From Solirubrobacteraceae bacterium (GTDB lineage Bacteria > Actinomycetota > Thermoleophilia > Solirubrobacterales > Solirubrobacteraceae), in the NCBI GenBank assembly GCA_030151725.1, contig JASLDD010000238.1:1-27591 (forward strand): a stretch of DNA of 27,591 nucleotides. The letters are read 5' to 3'. Under the pieces are notes generated by a model. That model saw nothing but the letters and a program-made list of their open reading frames with translations, was not told the origin of the DNA and made no database searches. Shown piece after piece: positions 7,118 through 14,620 of this stretch. Each line of letters opens with the position of its first letter. The stretch's first letter is position 1. Position numbers and translations under genes: made by a program.

Positions 7118-7627
7118 CTACTCGACAGCGGCCTCGGCGGCCAGGGCGTCGATCCCCTCGCCTGTGAGGCGGTGCGTGATCCACGTGTTCATCTGCTGGG
7201 CGCCCAGCCCGCGGTAGAAGCCGAGCGCCAGCTCATTCCAATCGAGCGCCGACCATTCCAGGCGCCCGCCCCCGCGATCGCGAGCCGCGGCGGCGACCAC
7301 CGAGAACAGCGCTCTGCCGACGCCCGCGCCACGGTGCTCGGGGCGCACGAACAGGTCCTCCAGCCAGATGCCCTGCTTGGCCAGGAACGTGGAGAAGGTG
7401 GGGAAGAACAGCGCATAGCCGGCCGTCTGTGAGCCAATCTCGGCGAGCAGCGCCTCCGCGGCAGGGCGCTCGCCGAACAGCGCCTCGTGCAGCAGCTCCT
7501 CAGTCGCCAGCAGCTGGTCGGTCATCCGCTCGTACTCAGCGAGCTCTCCGAAGAGGCCCAACAGCAGCCCCACATCCTCCGGGACGGCGGGGCGGATGAC
7601 GAGCTTCTGATGATCCTCGCCGGCCAC
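7118..7627 (-). CDS. GNAT N-acetyltransferase (SSAT/diamine acetyltransferase-like)
   Basis: Cytosolic acetyl-CoA-dependent acetyltransferase of 169 residues. The acetyl-CoA loop R-G-A-G-V-G-R-A is at 99-106, preceded by the beta-4 strand W-L-E-D-L-F-V-R-P. After it come E-W-S-A-L-D-W-N and F-Y-R-G-L-G-A, a combination typical of the spermidine/spermine N1-acetyltransferase-like subgroup. A polyamine or related amine is therefore a reasonable substrate guess, not a certainty. The GTG start at 7627 lies three bases after the pyrE stop with no strong Shine-Dalgarno, so translation is probably coupled to pyrE. The pairing with pyrE suggests shared transcription rather than a shared pathway. Confidence 0.9.
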   Translation of the reverse strand: MAGEDHQKLVIRPAVPEDVGLLLGLFGELAEYERMTDQLLATEELLHEALFGERPAAEALLAEIGSQTAGYALFFPTFSTFLAKQGIWLEDLFVRPEHRGAGVGRALFSVVAAAARDRGGGRLEWSALDWNELALGFYRGLGAQQMNTWITHRLTGEGIDALAAEAAVE

Positions 7628-7630
7628 CGC

Positions 7631-8221
7631 TCAGGCGGCGCCGCGGTCGGGGCGATCCGGATACACATCGTCGATCGTGCTCAGCGCCACGTAGGGCGCT
7701 CCGGCCTCGCGCTCGATCGCCGCGCCACCACCGGCCAGCCGGTCAAGGACGCTGATCACACCGCAGATCTCATGACCCGCCTCGAACAGCGCCTCGATCG
7801 CCGCGAGCGTGGAGCCGCCCGTCGTGACCACATCCTCCACGACCACGCAGCGATCCTCCGGAAGCAGGGGAGGTCCCTCGATCCGCCGCTGCAGCCCGTG
7901 GGCCTTGGCGTCCTTGCGCACGAAGAACGCCTTCGCCTGCGCCCTCCCGGCGAGTGCCGCGCAAGCCACCGGATCCGCTCCCATCGTCATCCCGCCGACG
8001 GCCGTGCCCTCCCACTCAGAAACCTGCGCCGCCAGCAGAGCGCCCAGCGCCGCAAAGCCGGCCGGGCGCAGGATCGCGCGCTTGGCATCGACGTAGTACT
8101 CAGCCTGGACTCCGCTCGTGAGGGTGACCGTGCCGATCACGAGGGCGTGCTCGCGCAGCTCTTGAATCAAACGCTCGCGGGCGCCCGAAAGTGGGGTCGT
8201 ATGTGCGTCCAGGTCGTCCAC
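7631..8221 (-). CDS. pyrE: Orotate phosphoribosyltransferase
   Basis: Cytosolic enzyme that joins orotate to PRPP to give OMP, the fifth step of de novo UMP synthesis. At 196 residues it matches the short bacterial form. The PRPP-binding signature V-V-V-E-D-V-V-T-T-G-G-S is at 126-137. The N-terminal T-L-T-S-G-x-x-x-x-Y-Y-V-D (33-45) is the orotate-site strand typical of OPRT. The start is GTG at 8221. A minus-strand TAGATT lies 10 bases upstream, so the mRNA may have almost no leader. It diverges from the small membrane protein gene with only 21 bases between the two GTG codons. No other pyrimidine gene is in the window. Confidence 0.95.
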   Translation of the reverse strand: MDDLDAHTTPLSGARERLIQELREHALVIGTVTLTSGVQAEYYVDAKRAILRPAGFAALGALLAAQVSEWEGTAVGGMTMGADPVACAALAGRAQAKAFFVRKDAKAHGLQRRIEGPPLLPEDRCVVVEDVVTTGGSTLAAIEALFEAGHEICGVISVLDRLAGGGAAIEREAGAPYVALSTIDDVYPDRPDRGAA

Positions 8222-8252
8222 CGAGCAACCTAATCTAGCGTTGTGGCCACAA
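8222..8252. promoter_or_regulatory. Compact divergent promoter with 12-base palindrome
   Basis: Only 21 bases separate the divergent GTG starts of pyrE (minus) and the gene at 8243 (plus). The gap holds overlapping -10-like hexamers: TAATCT (8231-8236) for the plus strand, 6 bases before its GTG, and TAGATT (8232-8237 read on the minus strand), 10 bases before the pyrE GTG. A perfect palindrome, TTGTGGCCACAA (8241-8252), covers the plus-strand start codon and would lie in the pyrE spacer or -35 area. The two promoters are probably mutually exclusive. The palindrome is a candidate operator; its ligand is unknown. Confidence 0.45.
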
Positions 8253-8608
8253 TCTTCGTGCGATTGCTCAGGTTCGCCTCGATCGCCATCTGCCTGATCG
8301 TGATCGCCTCGTTCGTCACGTTCGCGGTGCAGCAGACCAAAAGCGCCTCAGGCCAGCAGCAGGCGCAGTTGAGCTCCGAACTCCCCGGCGCGAAATCTGC
8401 GCCCGACCACAAATCGGGCGCCCCCAAGAAGGGCACGGTTCACAAAGTGCTCGACGAAGCCTCCGACGAACTGACCTCGCCGTTTGCAGGCCTCGTGTCG
8501 GGGTCCGACAGCCAGTGGACCATCCACATCGTCAAGCTCCTGCTCGCGCTGGCGGTCTACGGGTTCGGCCTCGGATTCCTGGCGCGCGTGCTTCGCGTCA
8601 GGACCTGA
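8243..8608 (+). CDS. Small two-TM membrane protein, hypothetical
   Basis: Protein of 121 residues with a hydrophobic helix at about 10-28, a polar central part (30-90) rich in Gln, Ser, Lys and Asp, and a second helix at about 91-112 ending in an arginine-rich tail. Both ends would face the cytoplasm if the central region is outside. I recognise no family or catalytic motif. The start is GTG at 8243, inside a palindrome and 6 bases after a -10-like TAATCT, so it is probably leaderless. Its end converges on the L,D-transpeptidase gene with only three bases between stop codons, and no terminator is visible there. Confidence 0.7.
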   Translation: MATIFVRLLRFASIAICLIVIASFVTFAVQQTKSASGQQQAQLSSELPGAKSAPDHKSGAPKKGTVHKVLDEASDELTSPFAGLVSGSDSQWTIHIVKLLLALAVYGFGLGFLARVLRVRT

Positions 8609-8611
8609 GCA

Positions 8612-9658
8612 CTACGGCCCGGCGTTGCCGCGGACCTTGTTGCTGCCGCCGCCGCTCTCGTTGTAGACATCAACCCGCGTGCCTTCCCTGACCCATCCGT
8701 AGATCGTTGCGGCGTCCGGGACTGGAACCCTCAGACAACCGTGGCTGGCCGCGTAGGTCGGCACTTCGGCGTAGCCGTGGATGGCATAGCCGCGGATGAA
8801 GTAGTTGGAGTCCACCATTCCCTCGCTGTTGGTGCCCGGCGTCTTCATGTAGACGCTGAAGCGGCCTATGACCGTTGGTGTCGAGGGCTTGCCCGAGCTC
8901 ATCGTGTAGAGGGCGTGCACGTGGCCGCCCGGTTCGATCTCGGCCAGCACCTGCTTGGTGAGATCGCCCTCCACGTGGCGCCCATCGCCCGGATAGCGCA
9001 CGTGGAACTTGCCGGCGCCACGCTCGAGCAGCTCAAACACCTTCCTGCCCGCATACGGGATCCGTTCTTGGCCGGTCATCTTGCGGTAGGCGACCAACGC
9101 CCGACCGGTGCCTTCGTCGAGCACGCCCGTCAGCGGCACCGCGAAGTGCAGGGCGTTGAGCTCGGACTGAAGCAGCCGTACCGAGTCCCCCTTTGCGCCG
9201 AGGCCGAGATTGGTGTTGACGAATTTGATCGTCTGCGAGCGAGCGCTGAAGGGGGCCTGCTGCGGGGAGAGGTAGTGAGCCGCTCGCGCCTGCAACGTGC
9301 CCGCATCGGGGCTCGAGAAGTTGATGTGGAACTGCCCGGCGCCGTTGCCGATGGCGAGCACGCTCACGCGCTTCACGTCGATCTTGCGGCCTTCGCGGTA
9401 GAAGCTCACCTTCACCGTCTGGCCGCCCACGTAGGGGGTCACGATGCCGCGGACGACGACTCGCTGGCCCACGATCGCAAAAGCAGGAGTGCCTCCGACC
9501 TTCTGCAGCACGAGCTTCATGCTTCCCGCAACAGGGGCCGCAGGCGGCGGCGAGGCGGGCGGAGGCGTAGGGGTGACTTCAGCAGACGCAGAAGTACTCA
9601 TGACGGCGCTGCAGAGGAGGGCGGCGCACGCGGCGCTCAGGCGAAGGGTTCTGTTCAT
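8612..9658 (-). CDS. Secreted L,D-transpeptidase (YkuD) with peptidoglycan-binding domain
   Basis: Exported cell-wall enzyme of 348 residues that forms 3-3 crosslinks in peptidoglycan or attaches proteins to it. It has a signal peptide (1-26, ending S-A-S-A), a Pro-rich linker (29-44), an Ig-like beta region (about 46-145), a peptidoglycan-binding domain (about 150-210; G-A-K-G-D-S-V-R-L-L-Q-S-E-L) and a YkuD domain (about 226-332). The catalytic motif is complete: H294 in A-I-H-G-Y and S-H-G-C-L-R with C308 and R310. The ATG overlaps the stop of the CPBP gene by ATGA, so the two are translationally coupled. Context with a class A PBP and a mannosyltransferase supports an envelope role. Confidence 0.95.
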   Translation of the reverse strand: MNRTLRLSAACAALLCSAVMSTSASAEVTPTPPPASPPPAAPVAGSMKLVLQKVGGTPAFAIVGQRVVVRGIVTPYVGGQTVKVSFYREGRKIDVKRVSVLAIGNGAGQFHINFSSPDAGTLQARAAHYLSPQQAPFSARSQTIKFVNTNLGLGAKGDSVRLLQSELNALHFAVPLTGVLDEGTGRALVAYRKMTGQERIPYAGRKVFELLERGAGKFHVRYPGDGRHVEGDLTKQVLAEIEPGGHVHALYTMSSGKPSTPTVIGRFSVYMKTPGTNSEGMVDSNYFIRGYAIHGYAEVPTYAASHGCLRVPVPDAATIYGWVREGTRVDVYNESGGGSNKVRGNAGP

Positions 9659-10611
9659 GACTGGATCCTATGCATCGGCGGGGACGCGGGGGCGATCAAC
9701 CCAACGGCTTTGAACATCGAGGCCAATGCAGCGACCGCCGCCAGCGAGCCCACCATCAGCACGGGGGTCTGCCAGCTCCAGTTCTCTAGGCTCGAGAAGG
9801 CCAAGGAGTTGTTGAGCGAGTGGGCCGCGATGCACGGATACAGAGAGCCCGTGTAGCGATACAGCATGCACAGCCCAAAGCCCAGCCCCGCCAGCGGCAC
9901 GAGATCGAGCGCGGGAGCCGAACCGACGTGCACGCCACCGAACAGGATCGCCGTGATCACAGCTGCCGGGAGTGTGCCCTTCCAGTTACGAAGCGCCGTG
10001 AAGATGTAAGCGCGGAACAGGAACTCCTCGCAGATCGGCGCCACCACGCACGTCAGCGCCGCGCTCAGCAACAGCAGGGCCGTGCCTTCGTTGGAGCCGA
10101 GCTGTTTGAGCAGTTCCTCCTTTTCAGGGCTGAAGACTTCCGACCAGATCACGCTCAAAAGAATGAACAGGATCAGCAGCCCCACCACATATCCGGCCGC
10201 CGTCCCGCGCCCGACCCCCGGCCGACGCAAGCCGAACTGCCAGGAGCGCACCGCGCGCGCGCCCAGCTGCGCGCAGTAGATGGCCGCGAGCACAAACGCC
10301 ACGTCCTGTACTGCTGTGTCGGCTATCGTCAGGCCGGCCGGTATGTGCGAGCTCGAGAGCTTCACGCCAAAGAACAGCGACGCCGGCAGATCCACGATCA
10401 GGCCACCGACCGCCGCCGCGACAAGACCACCGATCAGAGCCAAGCCGGCCGTCCACGGACGCCATCCCGTTGTTGGAGACCGAGTGGGATCGGTCTCCAG
10501 CAGCGGCTCAGGTGTCTCATGCCCATTGAGAGGTCCGCTCACGCCGCTTTCATCCTGAAGTCGGAGACGCGACCCCAGCGCGGGGTTATCGATTGGCAGC
10601 TGCTCGTCCAT
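9655..10611 (-). CDS. CPBP-family intramembrane metalloprotease (Rce1/Abi-like)
   Basis: Polytopic membrane protein of 318 residues in the CAAX-protease/bacteriocin-processing family. Motif 1 E-E-F-L-F-R (E195, E196, R200), motif 2 F-G-G-V-H (H228) and motif 3 H-S-L-N-N (H264) are all present, so it is probably an active glutamate/histidine-dependent protease. It has about seven TM helices after a polar N-terminus of around 50 residues. The frame extends upstream to 10719, but I choose the ATG at 10611, two bases after the mannosyltransferase stop, because the extension lies wholly inside that gene. It is the middle gene of a three-gene operon. The substrate is unknown; a role in envelope protein processing or bacteriocin immunity is possible. 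Confidence 0.92.
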   Translation of the reverse strand: MDEQLPIDNPALGSRLRLQDESGVSGPLNGHETPEPLLETDPTRSPTTGWRPWTAGLALIGGLVAAAVGGLIVDLPASLFFGVKLSSSHIPAGLTIADTAVQDVAFVLAAIYCAQLGARAVRSWQFGLRRPGVGRGTAAGYVVGLLILFILLSVIWSEVFSPEKEELLKQLGSNEGTALLLLSAALTCVVAPICEEFLFRAYIFTALRNWKGTLPAAVITAILFGGVHVGSAPALDLVPLAGLGFGLCMLYRYTGSLYPCIAAHSLNNSLAFSSLENWSWQTPVLMVGSLAAVAALASMFKAVGLIAPASPPMHRIQS

Positions 10612-10613
10612 AG

Positions 10614-12041
10614 CTAGGCCACCCAATGCCAAGTGGCGAATTGGGCGGCGAAGAACATCATCGCGACCGAGGAGAGCACAAGCGCCGGGCGCTGCAAACG
10701 CGGATGCTCCACAAGCCACCCGGCGGACCAGATCGACAGCGGGAACAGCACGACGAGGAAGCGGGGGAGCGACATCAGCGGCTGGGAGCTGACGGGATAG
10801 GACAACGGCACGGCCAGCGCACCCAGCGCGTAGACGCCATAAGCGAGCGGTAGCCTGCGAAAGACGCCCACGACCGCCGGGATCCCGACCGCCAGGAACG
10901 CGAACAGCATCAGGTTGTGCCCGGCGCTCACAAACGGGCTGCCGCCGGCAGACGGGAAATAGACGTGATGGCGCTGGAATGACAAGAGCTGGCGCACGCC
11001 CTCAAACGCCGCCTTCGCCCCGTCCCAGACCCCCAGGTAGGGCCCGGCGAAGTGCCTGCCCCATGCGCCCTGGGCGTGCAGCGGCGCGAGCACATCCCCC
11101 CCCGAGACTCCGAGGAAGGCGCAGTAGGCCACGATCCCGAGCGGCACCAGCAACAGCCACAGCCCATCGCGGCGCAGGCGATAACGCGGCAGCAGGCGTG
11201 CGCGACCGCTTCTCAGGAAGTCGGCCGAGCGATCCTCCCGCGGACCGTAGGCATAGATCATCGCCGCCGGCACCAGCAACACCACCCCGGTGCTGCGCGT
11301 TGCCGCCGCCAGCGCACCAAGTACGCCCACCCACATCCAGCGTCCGTTGCGCGCGCACCAGAACAGGCCCACGGAGAGCGCCAGATACAGCGACTCCGAG
11401 TAGTCGGCCGAGAAGTAGAAGGCCATTGGCGCCGCAGCCGTGAGCGCTACCGCCAGGCGAGCCGCGTCTGGCACGCTCGCCGAGGCAAGCCCCCAGCCGC
11501 CCACAGTGCCGAGCTCGAGTGTGGCAAGACGATGGATGCCATAGAGAGCGAGTGCCAGTGCGACGAGGGAGAGCACCACACCGGCTAGGACCGGGGGGGT
11601 GCCCAACCAGGAGATCGCGCGCACTCCCAGCGGATACAGGGGAAAGAAGGCAGTGCGCGATGCGGTGATCGCACCTAGGTCCGGCCTGTAGCCATAGTGC
11701 GCGATCACCAGATACCAGGCGGCGTCCCACCTGGCCGCGGGAGCTGCCAGCAGGTTGCCAAGCCAGCCAAAGCCCCTGGTGACACCGGGCGGGTTGAACG
11801 CAGTCCGAGCCGGTCCAAAGCCAAAGACAGCAATCGTTCCAACGACCGCCCCCCACACGAGCAGTCGTGACCAGAGGAGCGCTCGAGCGCTCACGCGCAC
11901 AGCCGCCATCCGCGCCGGATCGGCGCCCAGGCGTACCCACCACGCGCGCACCGGCGCCACGAGGGCCGCCGGCTGCTCCACGGCGACGGCCAGCTCGCTT
12001 GCACTCTCCACGGCGCTCGGCTCGGCGGTGTCGAGGTTCAT
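10614..12041 (-). CDS. PIG-V-like polyprenol-dependent mannosyltransferase, multi-TM
   Basis: Integral membrane glycosyltransferase of about 475 residues with 10-12 TM helices and GT-C architecture. The first large outer loop carries R-W-D-A-A-W-Y-L (from residue 104; D106 is the likely catalytic or metal residue), followed by F-F-P-L-Y-P-L. These are hallmarks of bacterial mannosyltransferases related to eukaryotic PIG-V. They use a polyprenyl-phosphate sugar outside the membrane to build glycolipid or surface glycan. I place the start at the ATG 12041, not further up at 12284, because the extension has no domain and runs into the divergent PBP gene. A TACGCT hexamer 14 bases upstream is a possible -10. 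It is the first gene of the operon with the CPBP protease and L,D-transpeptidase. Confidence 0.85.
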   Translation of the reverse strand: MNLDTAEPSAVESASELAVAVEQPAALVAPVRAWWVRLGADPARMAAVRVSARALLWSRLLVWGAVVGTIAVFGFGPARTAFNPPGVTRGFGWLGNLLAAPAARWDAAWYLVIAHYGYRPDLGAITASRTAFFPLYPLGVRAISWLGTPPVLAGVVLSLVALALALYGIHRLATLELGTVGGWGLASASVPDAARLAVALTAAAPMAFYFSADYSESLYLALSVGLFWCARNGRWMWVGVLGALAAATRSTGVVLLVPAAMIYAYGPREDRSADFLRSGRARLLPRYRLRRDGLWLLLVPLGIVAYCAFLGVSGGDVLAPLHAQGAWGRHFAGPYLGVWDGAKAAFEGVRQLLSFQRHHVYFPSAGGSPFVSAGHNLMLFAFLAVGIPAVVGVFRRLPLAYGVYALGALAVPLSYPVSSQPLMSLPRFLVVLFPLSIWSAGWLVEHPRLQRPALVLSSVAMMFFAAQFATWHWVA

Positions 12042-12106
12042 CACGCTTGCCACCGAGCGTAGAGATCGGCGCAACGGTACCGGCAGGAGTTCACAACTCG
12101 GCACGG

Positions 12107-12112
12107 TAATCT
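12107..12112 (+). promoter_or_regulatory. Candidate -10 element for the PBP gene
   Basis: TAATCT lies 13 bases before the PBP start codon in the 84-base divergent gap. A transcript starting about 7 bases later would have a very short leader. A TTCACA at 12090 is too close (11 bases) to be its -35, so recognition may depend on the -10 alone or on another sigma factor. Confidence 0.35.
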
Positions 12113-12125
12113 CGAATCTCCTGAG

Positions 12126-14264
12126 ATGTCGCGACAAGCCCGAAAGCGCCGCCGGGGCGGTAGCACCAAGTTCCTGCTGCTCGGTGGCGGCGTGATCCTC
12201 GCCGTGCTGCTGATCGGCGCGATCGCCGCGATCGGCTACGTCGTAAACGTCGTCCACAAAGCGCCCGACCTCAGCTCTCTGCACGCAATCGTCAGCGGCG
12301 GCACCTCGCGGGTCTTCGCCTCCGACGGCACACCGCTCGGATTCATCCAGTCAGACGAACTGCGCACGCCGGTGGGCGGCAACGAAATCCCTGAGAACCT
12401 CAAGCGCGCCACCGTTGCCATCGAGGACCAGCGCTTCTACAAAGACGACGGCATCGACGTCACCGGCATCTTTCGCGCGGCCATCAAGGACGTGGCGCAC
12501 GGGCAGGCACTGCAGGGCGCCTCGACGATCACGATGCAGCTCGTACGCAACCTCTATCTCGGAGGCGACGAGCACACGTTTAAACAGAAGATCACCGAGG
12601 CCAAGCTCGCGATCGAATACAACGAACACCACAGCAAGAGCACGATCCTCAACAACTACCTCAACGATGTCGCCTATGGCACCGTCGGCGGGCAGACGAT
12701 GATCGGAGTGCAGGCCGCGGCGCGCACCTTCTTCGACAAGCCAGTCTCCAAGCTCAACCTCGTGCAGTCCGCGCTGCTCGCCGGCTTGCCGCAAGCCCCA
12801 TCGCAGTACAACCCCTTCCAGAACCCCCAGGACGCGCGCCGCCGTCGCAATGAGGTGCTCGCCAAGATGGCTGAACTGCACTACATCAGCGCCGGCCAAG
12901 CGGCCAGCGCCGAGGCAGCGCCGCTGGAGATCCGCCACGGCCACTACTACTCAGAAAAAAAAGAGGACTTCTTCTTTGAATACGTGCATGAGCTGCTCGT
13001 TCACCGCTACGGAAGGAAAACGGTCGAACAGGGCGGCCTGAAGGTTTACACGACGATCGACCTGCGGATGCAGTACCTGGCCCGCAAAGCGATCGCTGAA
13101 ATCCTCAACGAGCCCGAAGATCCCGCATCGGCGATCGTGACGATCAACCCGCACAACGGCGACATCGAGGCGATGGCCGAGTCAGAGAGCTATGAGAAGT
13201 CTCAGTACAACCTGGCCGCCGACGGTCACCGCCAACCGGGCTCGACGTTCAAGGCCATCGACCTCGCCGACGCGCTCTCGCGCGGCGTGGACCCCAACTC
13301 GACGTATTACTTCTCACACACGCTGGCTCCCGGCTGGCTGGCGGCGGAACCGAAGTACGAAGTGAAGACCTTCGAGGGGACCTCGCTGAACAAGTCCGTC
13401 AACCTCGTCCAGGCGACGCTCACATCCGACAACACCGTCTATGCCCAGCTGGCGGCCGACCTGGGGGAGGAAACGGTCACCCAGACCGCCTACAAGATGG
13501 GGGTAACGACCCACCTCTCAAGCTACCCTGCAGAGGCGCTCGGCGGACTGCACCTGGGTGTGACCCCGCTGGAAATGGCCGACGTGTACGCAACGCTTGC
13601 GGACGGCGGCTGGCGCAACACGCCGATCGCGATCAAGAAGGTCGTCTTCCCCGACGGGCACGTGGACCGCAACTGGGGCGAGCCCCACAGGACAAAGGTG
13701 CTCAGCGAAGGGGTGACGGCCGAGGAGACCAACATCCTTCACCAGAACGTCCTCGGCGGAACCGCAGGCCGGTCGGCGATCGACTGCCCCACTGCCGCCA
13801 AGACGGGAACGACGAGCGAACTCGTCGACGCGTGGCTGGATGGATACACGCCCAACTACTCGACGGTCGTGTGGATGGGCTACCCCACGAGGCGCGTCTC
13901 CATGACCGATGTTCATGGCGAGCCCCAGCAGGGCGGTTACCTGCCGGCGGAAATCTGGCACGCCTACATGGCAGCTGTTACCGAAGGGCAACCCTGCACT
14001 GAATTCCCGGCTCCCAAAGAATCGATCTCCTACCAGCCCTTCTATGGCAAATACGCGGCCACCGGCGAGCAGCAGGCAAGCCAGGAAAGCGAAAAGAGCG
14101 AAACCGGCGGCAAAAAGAAGCCAAAGACCACAACCGGCGGTGCTAAAACAGGTACCCCTGGGGGACCTGCGAGCGAACGCGCTCCAACAGTTCCCCAGGC
14201 GCAGCAACCAGCTGCCCCCAGCCAGCCAAACGTCAATAAGACCGGTGGAGCTGGACCGGGCTGA
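12126..14264 (+). CDS. Class A penicillin-binding protein (bifunctional transglycosylase/transpeptidase)
   Basis: Membrane-anchored peptidoglycan synthase of 712 residues that polymerises lipid II and crosslinks the strands. A basic cytosolic tail (1-15) precedes one TM helix (about 16-42). The GT51 domain (about 60-240) has the catalytic E-D-Q-R-F-Y with E100 and G-A-S-T-I-T-M-Q-L-V-R-N (131-142). The transpeptidase domain (about 310-600) has S-T-F-K (nucleophile S373), S-D-N (434-436) and K-T-G (559-561). The tail after 630 is Gly/Pro/Thr/Lys-rich and disordered. In the GT51 motif the residue normally His (ED-x-x-F-x-x-H-x-G) is Asp. Domain order and length are typical. It diverges from the envelope operon. 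Confidence 0.96.
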   Translation: MSRQARKRRRGGSTKFLLLGGGVILAVLLIGAIAAIGYVVNVVHKAPDLSSLHAIVSGGTSRVFASDGTPLGFIQSDELRTPVGGNEIPENLKRATVAIEDQRFYKDDGIDVTGIFRAAIKDVAHGQALQGASTITMQLVRNLYLGGDEHTFKQKITEAKLAIEYNEHHSKSTILNNYLNDVAYGTVGGQTMIGVQAAARTFFDKPVSKLNLVQSALLAGLPQAPSQYNPFQNPQDARRRRNEVLAKMAELHYISAGQAASAEAAPLEIRHGHYYSEKKEDFFFEYVHELLVHRYGRKTVEQGGLKVYTTIDLRMQYLARKAIAEILNEPEDPASAIVTINPHNGDIEAMAESESYEKSQYNLAADGHRQPGSTFKAIDLADALSRGVDPNSTYYFSHTLAPGWLAAEPKYEVKTFEGTSLNKSVNLVQATLTSDNTVYAQLAADLGEETVTQTAYKMGVTTHLSSYPAEALGGLHLGVTPLEMADVYATLADGGWRNTPIAIKKVVFPDGHVDRNWGEPHRTKVLSEGVTAEETNILHQNVLGGTAGRSAIDCPTAAKTGTTSELVDAWLDGYTPNYSTVVWMGYPTRRVSMTDVHGEPQQGGYLPAEIWHAYMAAVTEGQPCTEFPAPKESISYQPFYGKYAATGEQQASQESEKSETGGKKKPKTTTGGAKTGTPGGPASERAPTVPQAQQPAAPSQPNVNKTGGAGPG

Positions 14265-14379
14265 GAGGCTGCGAGCACGCGACCAAGCACCGCAGGGGCC
14301 CGTGCGCTGGTAGTTTGAACTCGGTAAATGAAACGAAACGGCCCCGCCCACAGGCGGAAATGGCCAGATTGGATGCGGC

Positions 14380-14598
14380 GTGGCGAAGGAGGACAAGGTT
14401 GAATTCGAGGGTGAGGTAATTGAGGCGCTGCCCAACGCCATGTTCCGCGTGAAGCTGGACAACGACCACGTGGTGCTGGGGCACGTCGCAGGCAAGATGC
14501 GCCGCTTCCGGATCCGCATCCTTCCCGGCGATCGAGTTCGCTGCGAGCTCTCTCCCTACGACCTGGATCGCGCCCGCATCGTCTACCGGCACCGCTGA
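14380..14598 (+). CDS. infA: Translation initiation factor IF-1
   Basis: Small OB-fold protein (72 residues, the normal size) that binds the 30S A site and helps start translation. It begins M-A-K-E-D and has the conserved E-G-x-V-x-E-A-L-P-N-A-M-F, H-x-x-G-K-M-R, I-L-P-G-D-R-V and L-S-P-Y-D-L segments, ending R-I-V-Y-R-H-R. The GTG at 14380 is the only suitable start in frame. It stands alone here, not beside rpmJ, rpsM, rpsK and rpsD as in most actinobacteria, so it is either relocated or a second copy. Upstream, 14265-14379 contains an AT-richer patch (TTTGAA and TAAATG near 14313-14330) that may hold its promoter. The thiL reading frame follows directly. Confidence 0.95.
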   Translation: MAKEDKVEFEGEVIEALPNAMFRVKLDNDHVVLGHVAGKMRRFRIRILPGDRVRCELSPYDLDRARIVYRHR

Positions 14599-14620
14599 AC
14601 ACCGCATCGCCGAGCGCTCC

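Noticed and set aside
10612..10719. Upstream extension of the CPBP protease frame
   Set aside because: Lies inside the mannosyltransferase gene; ATG 10611 directly follows that gene's stop.
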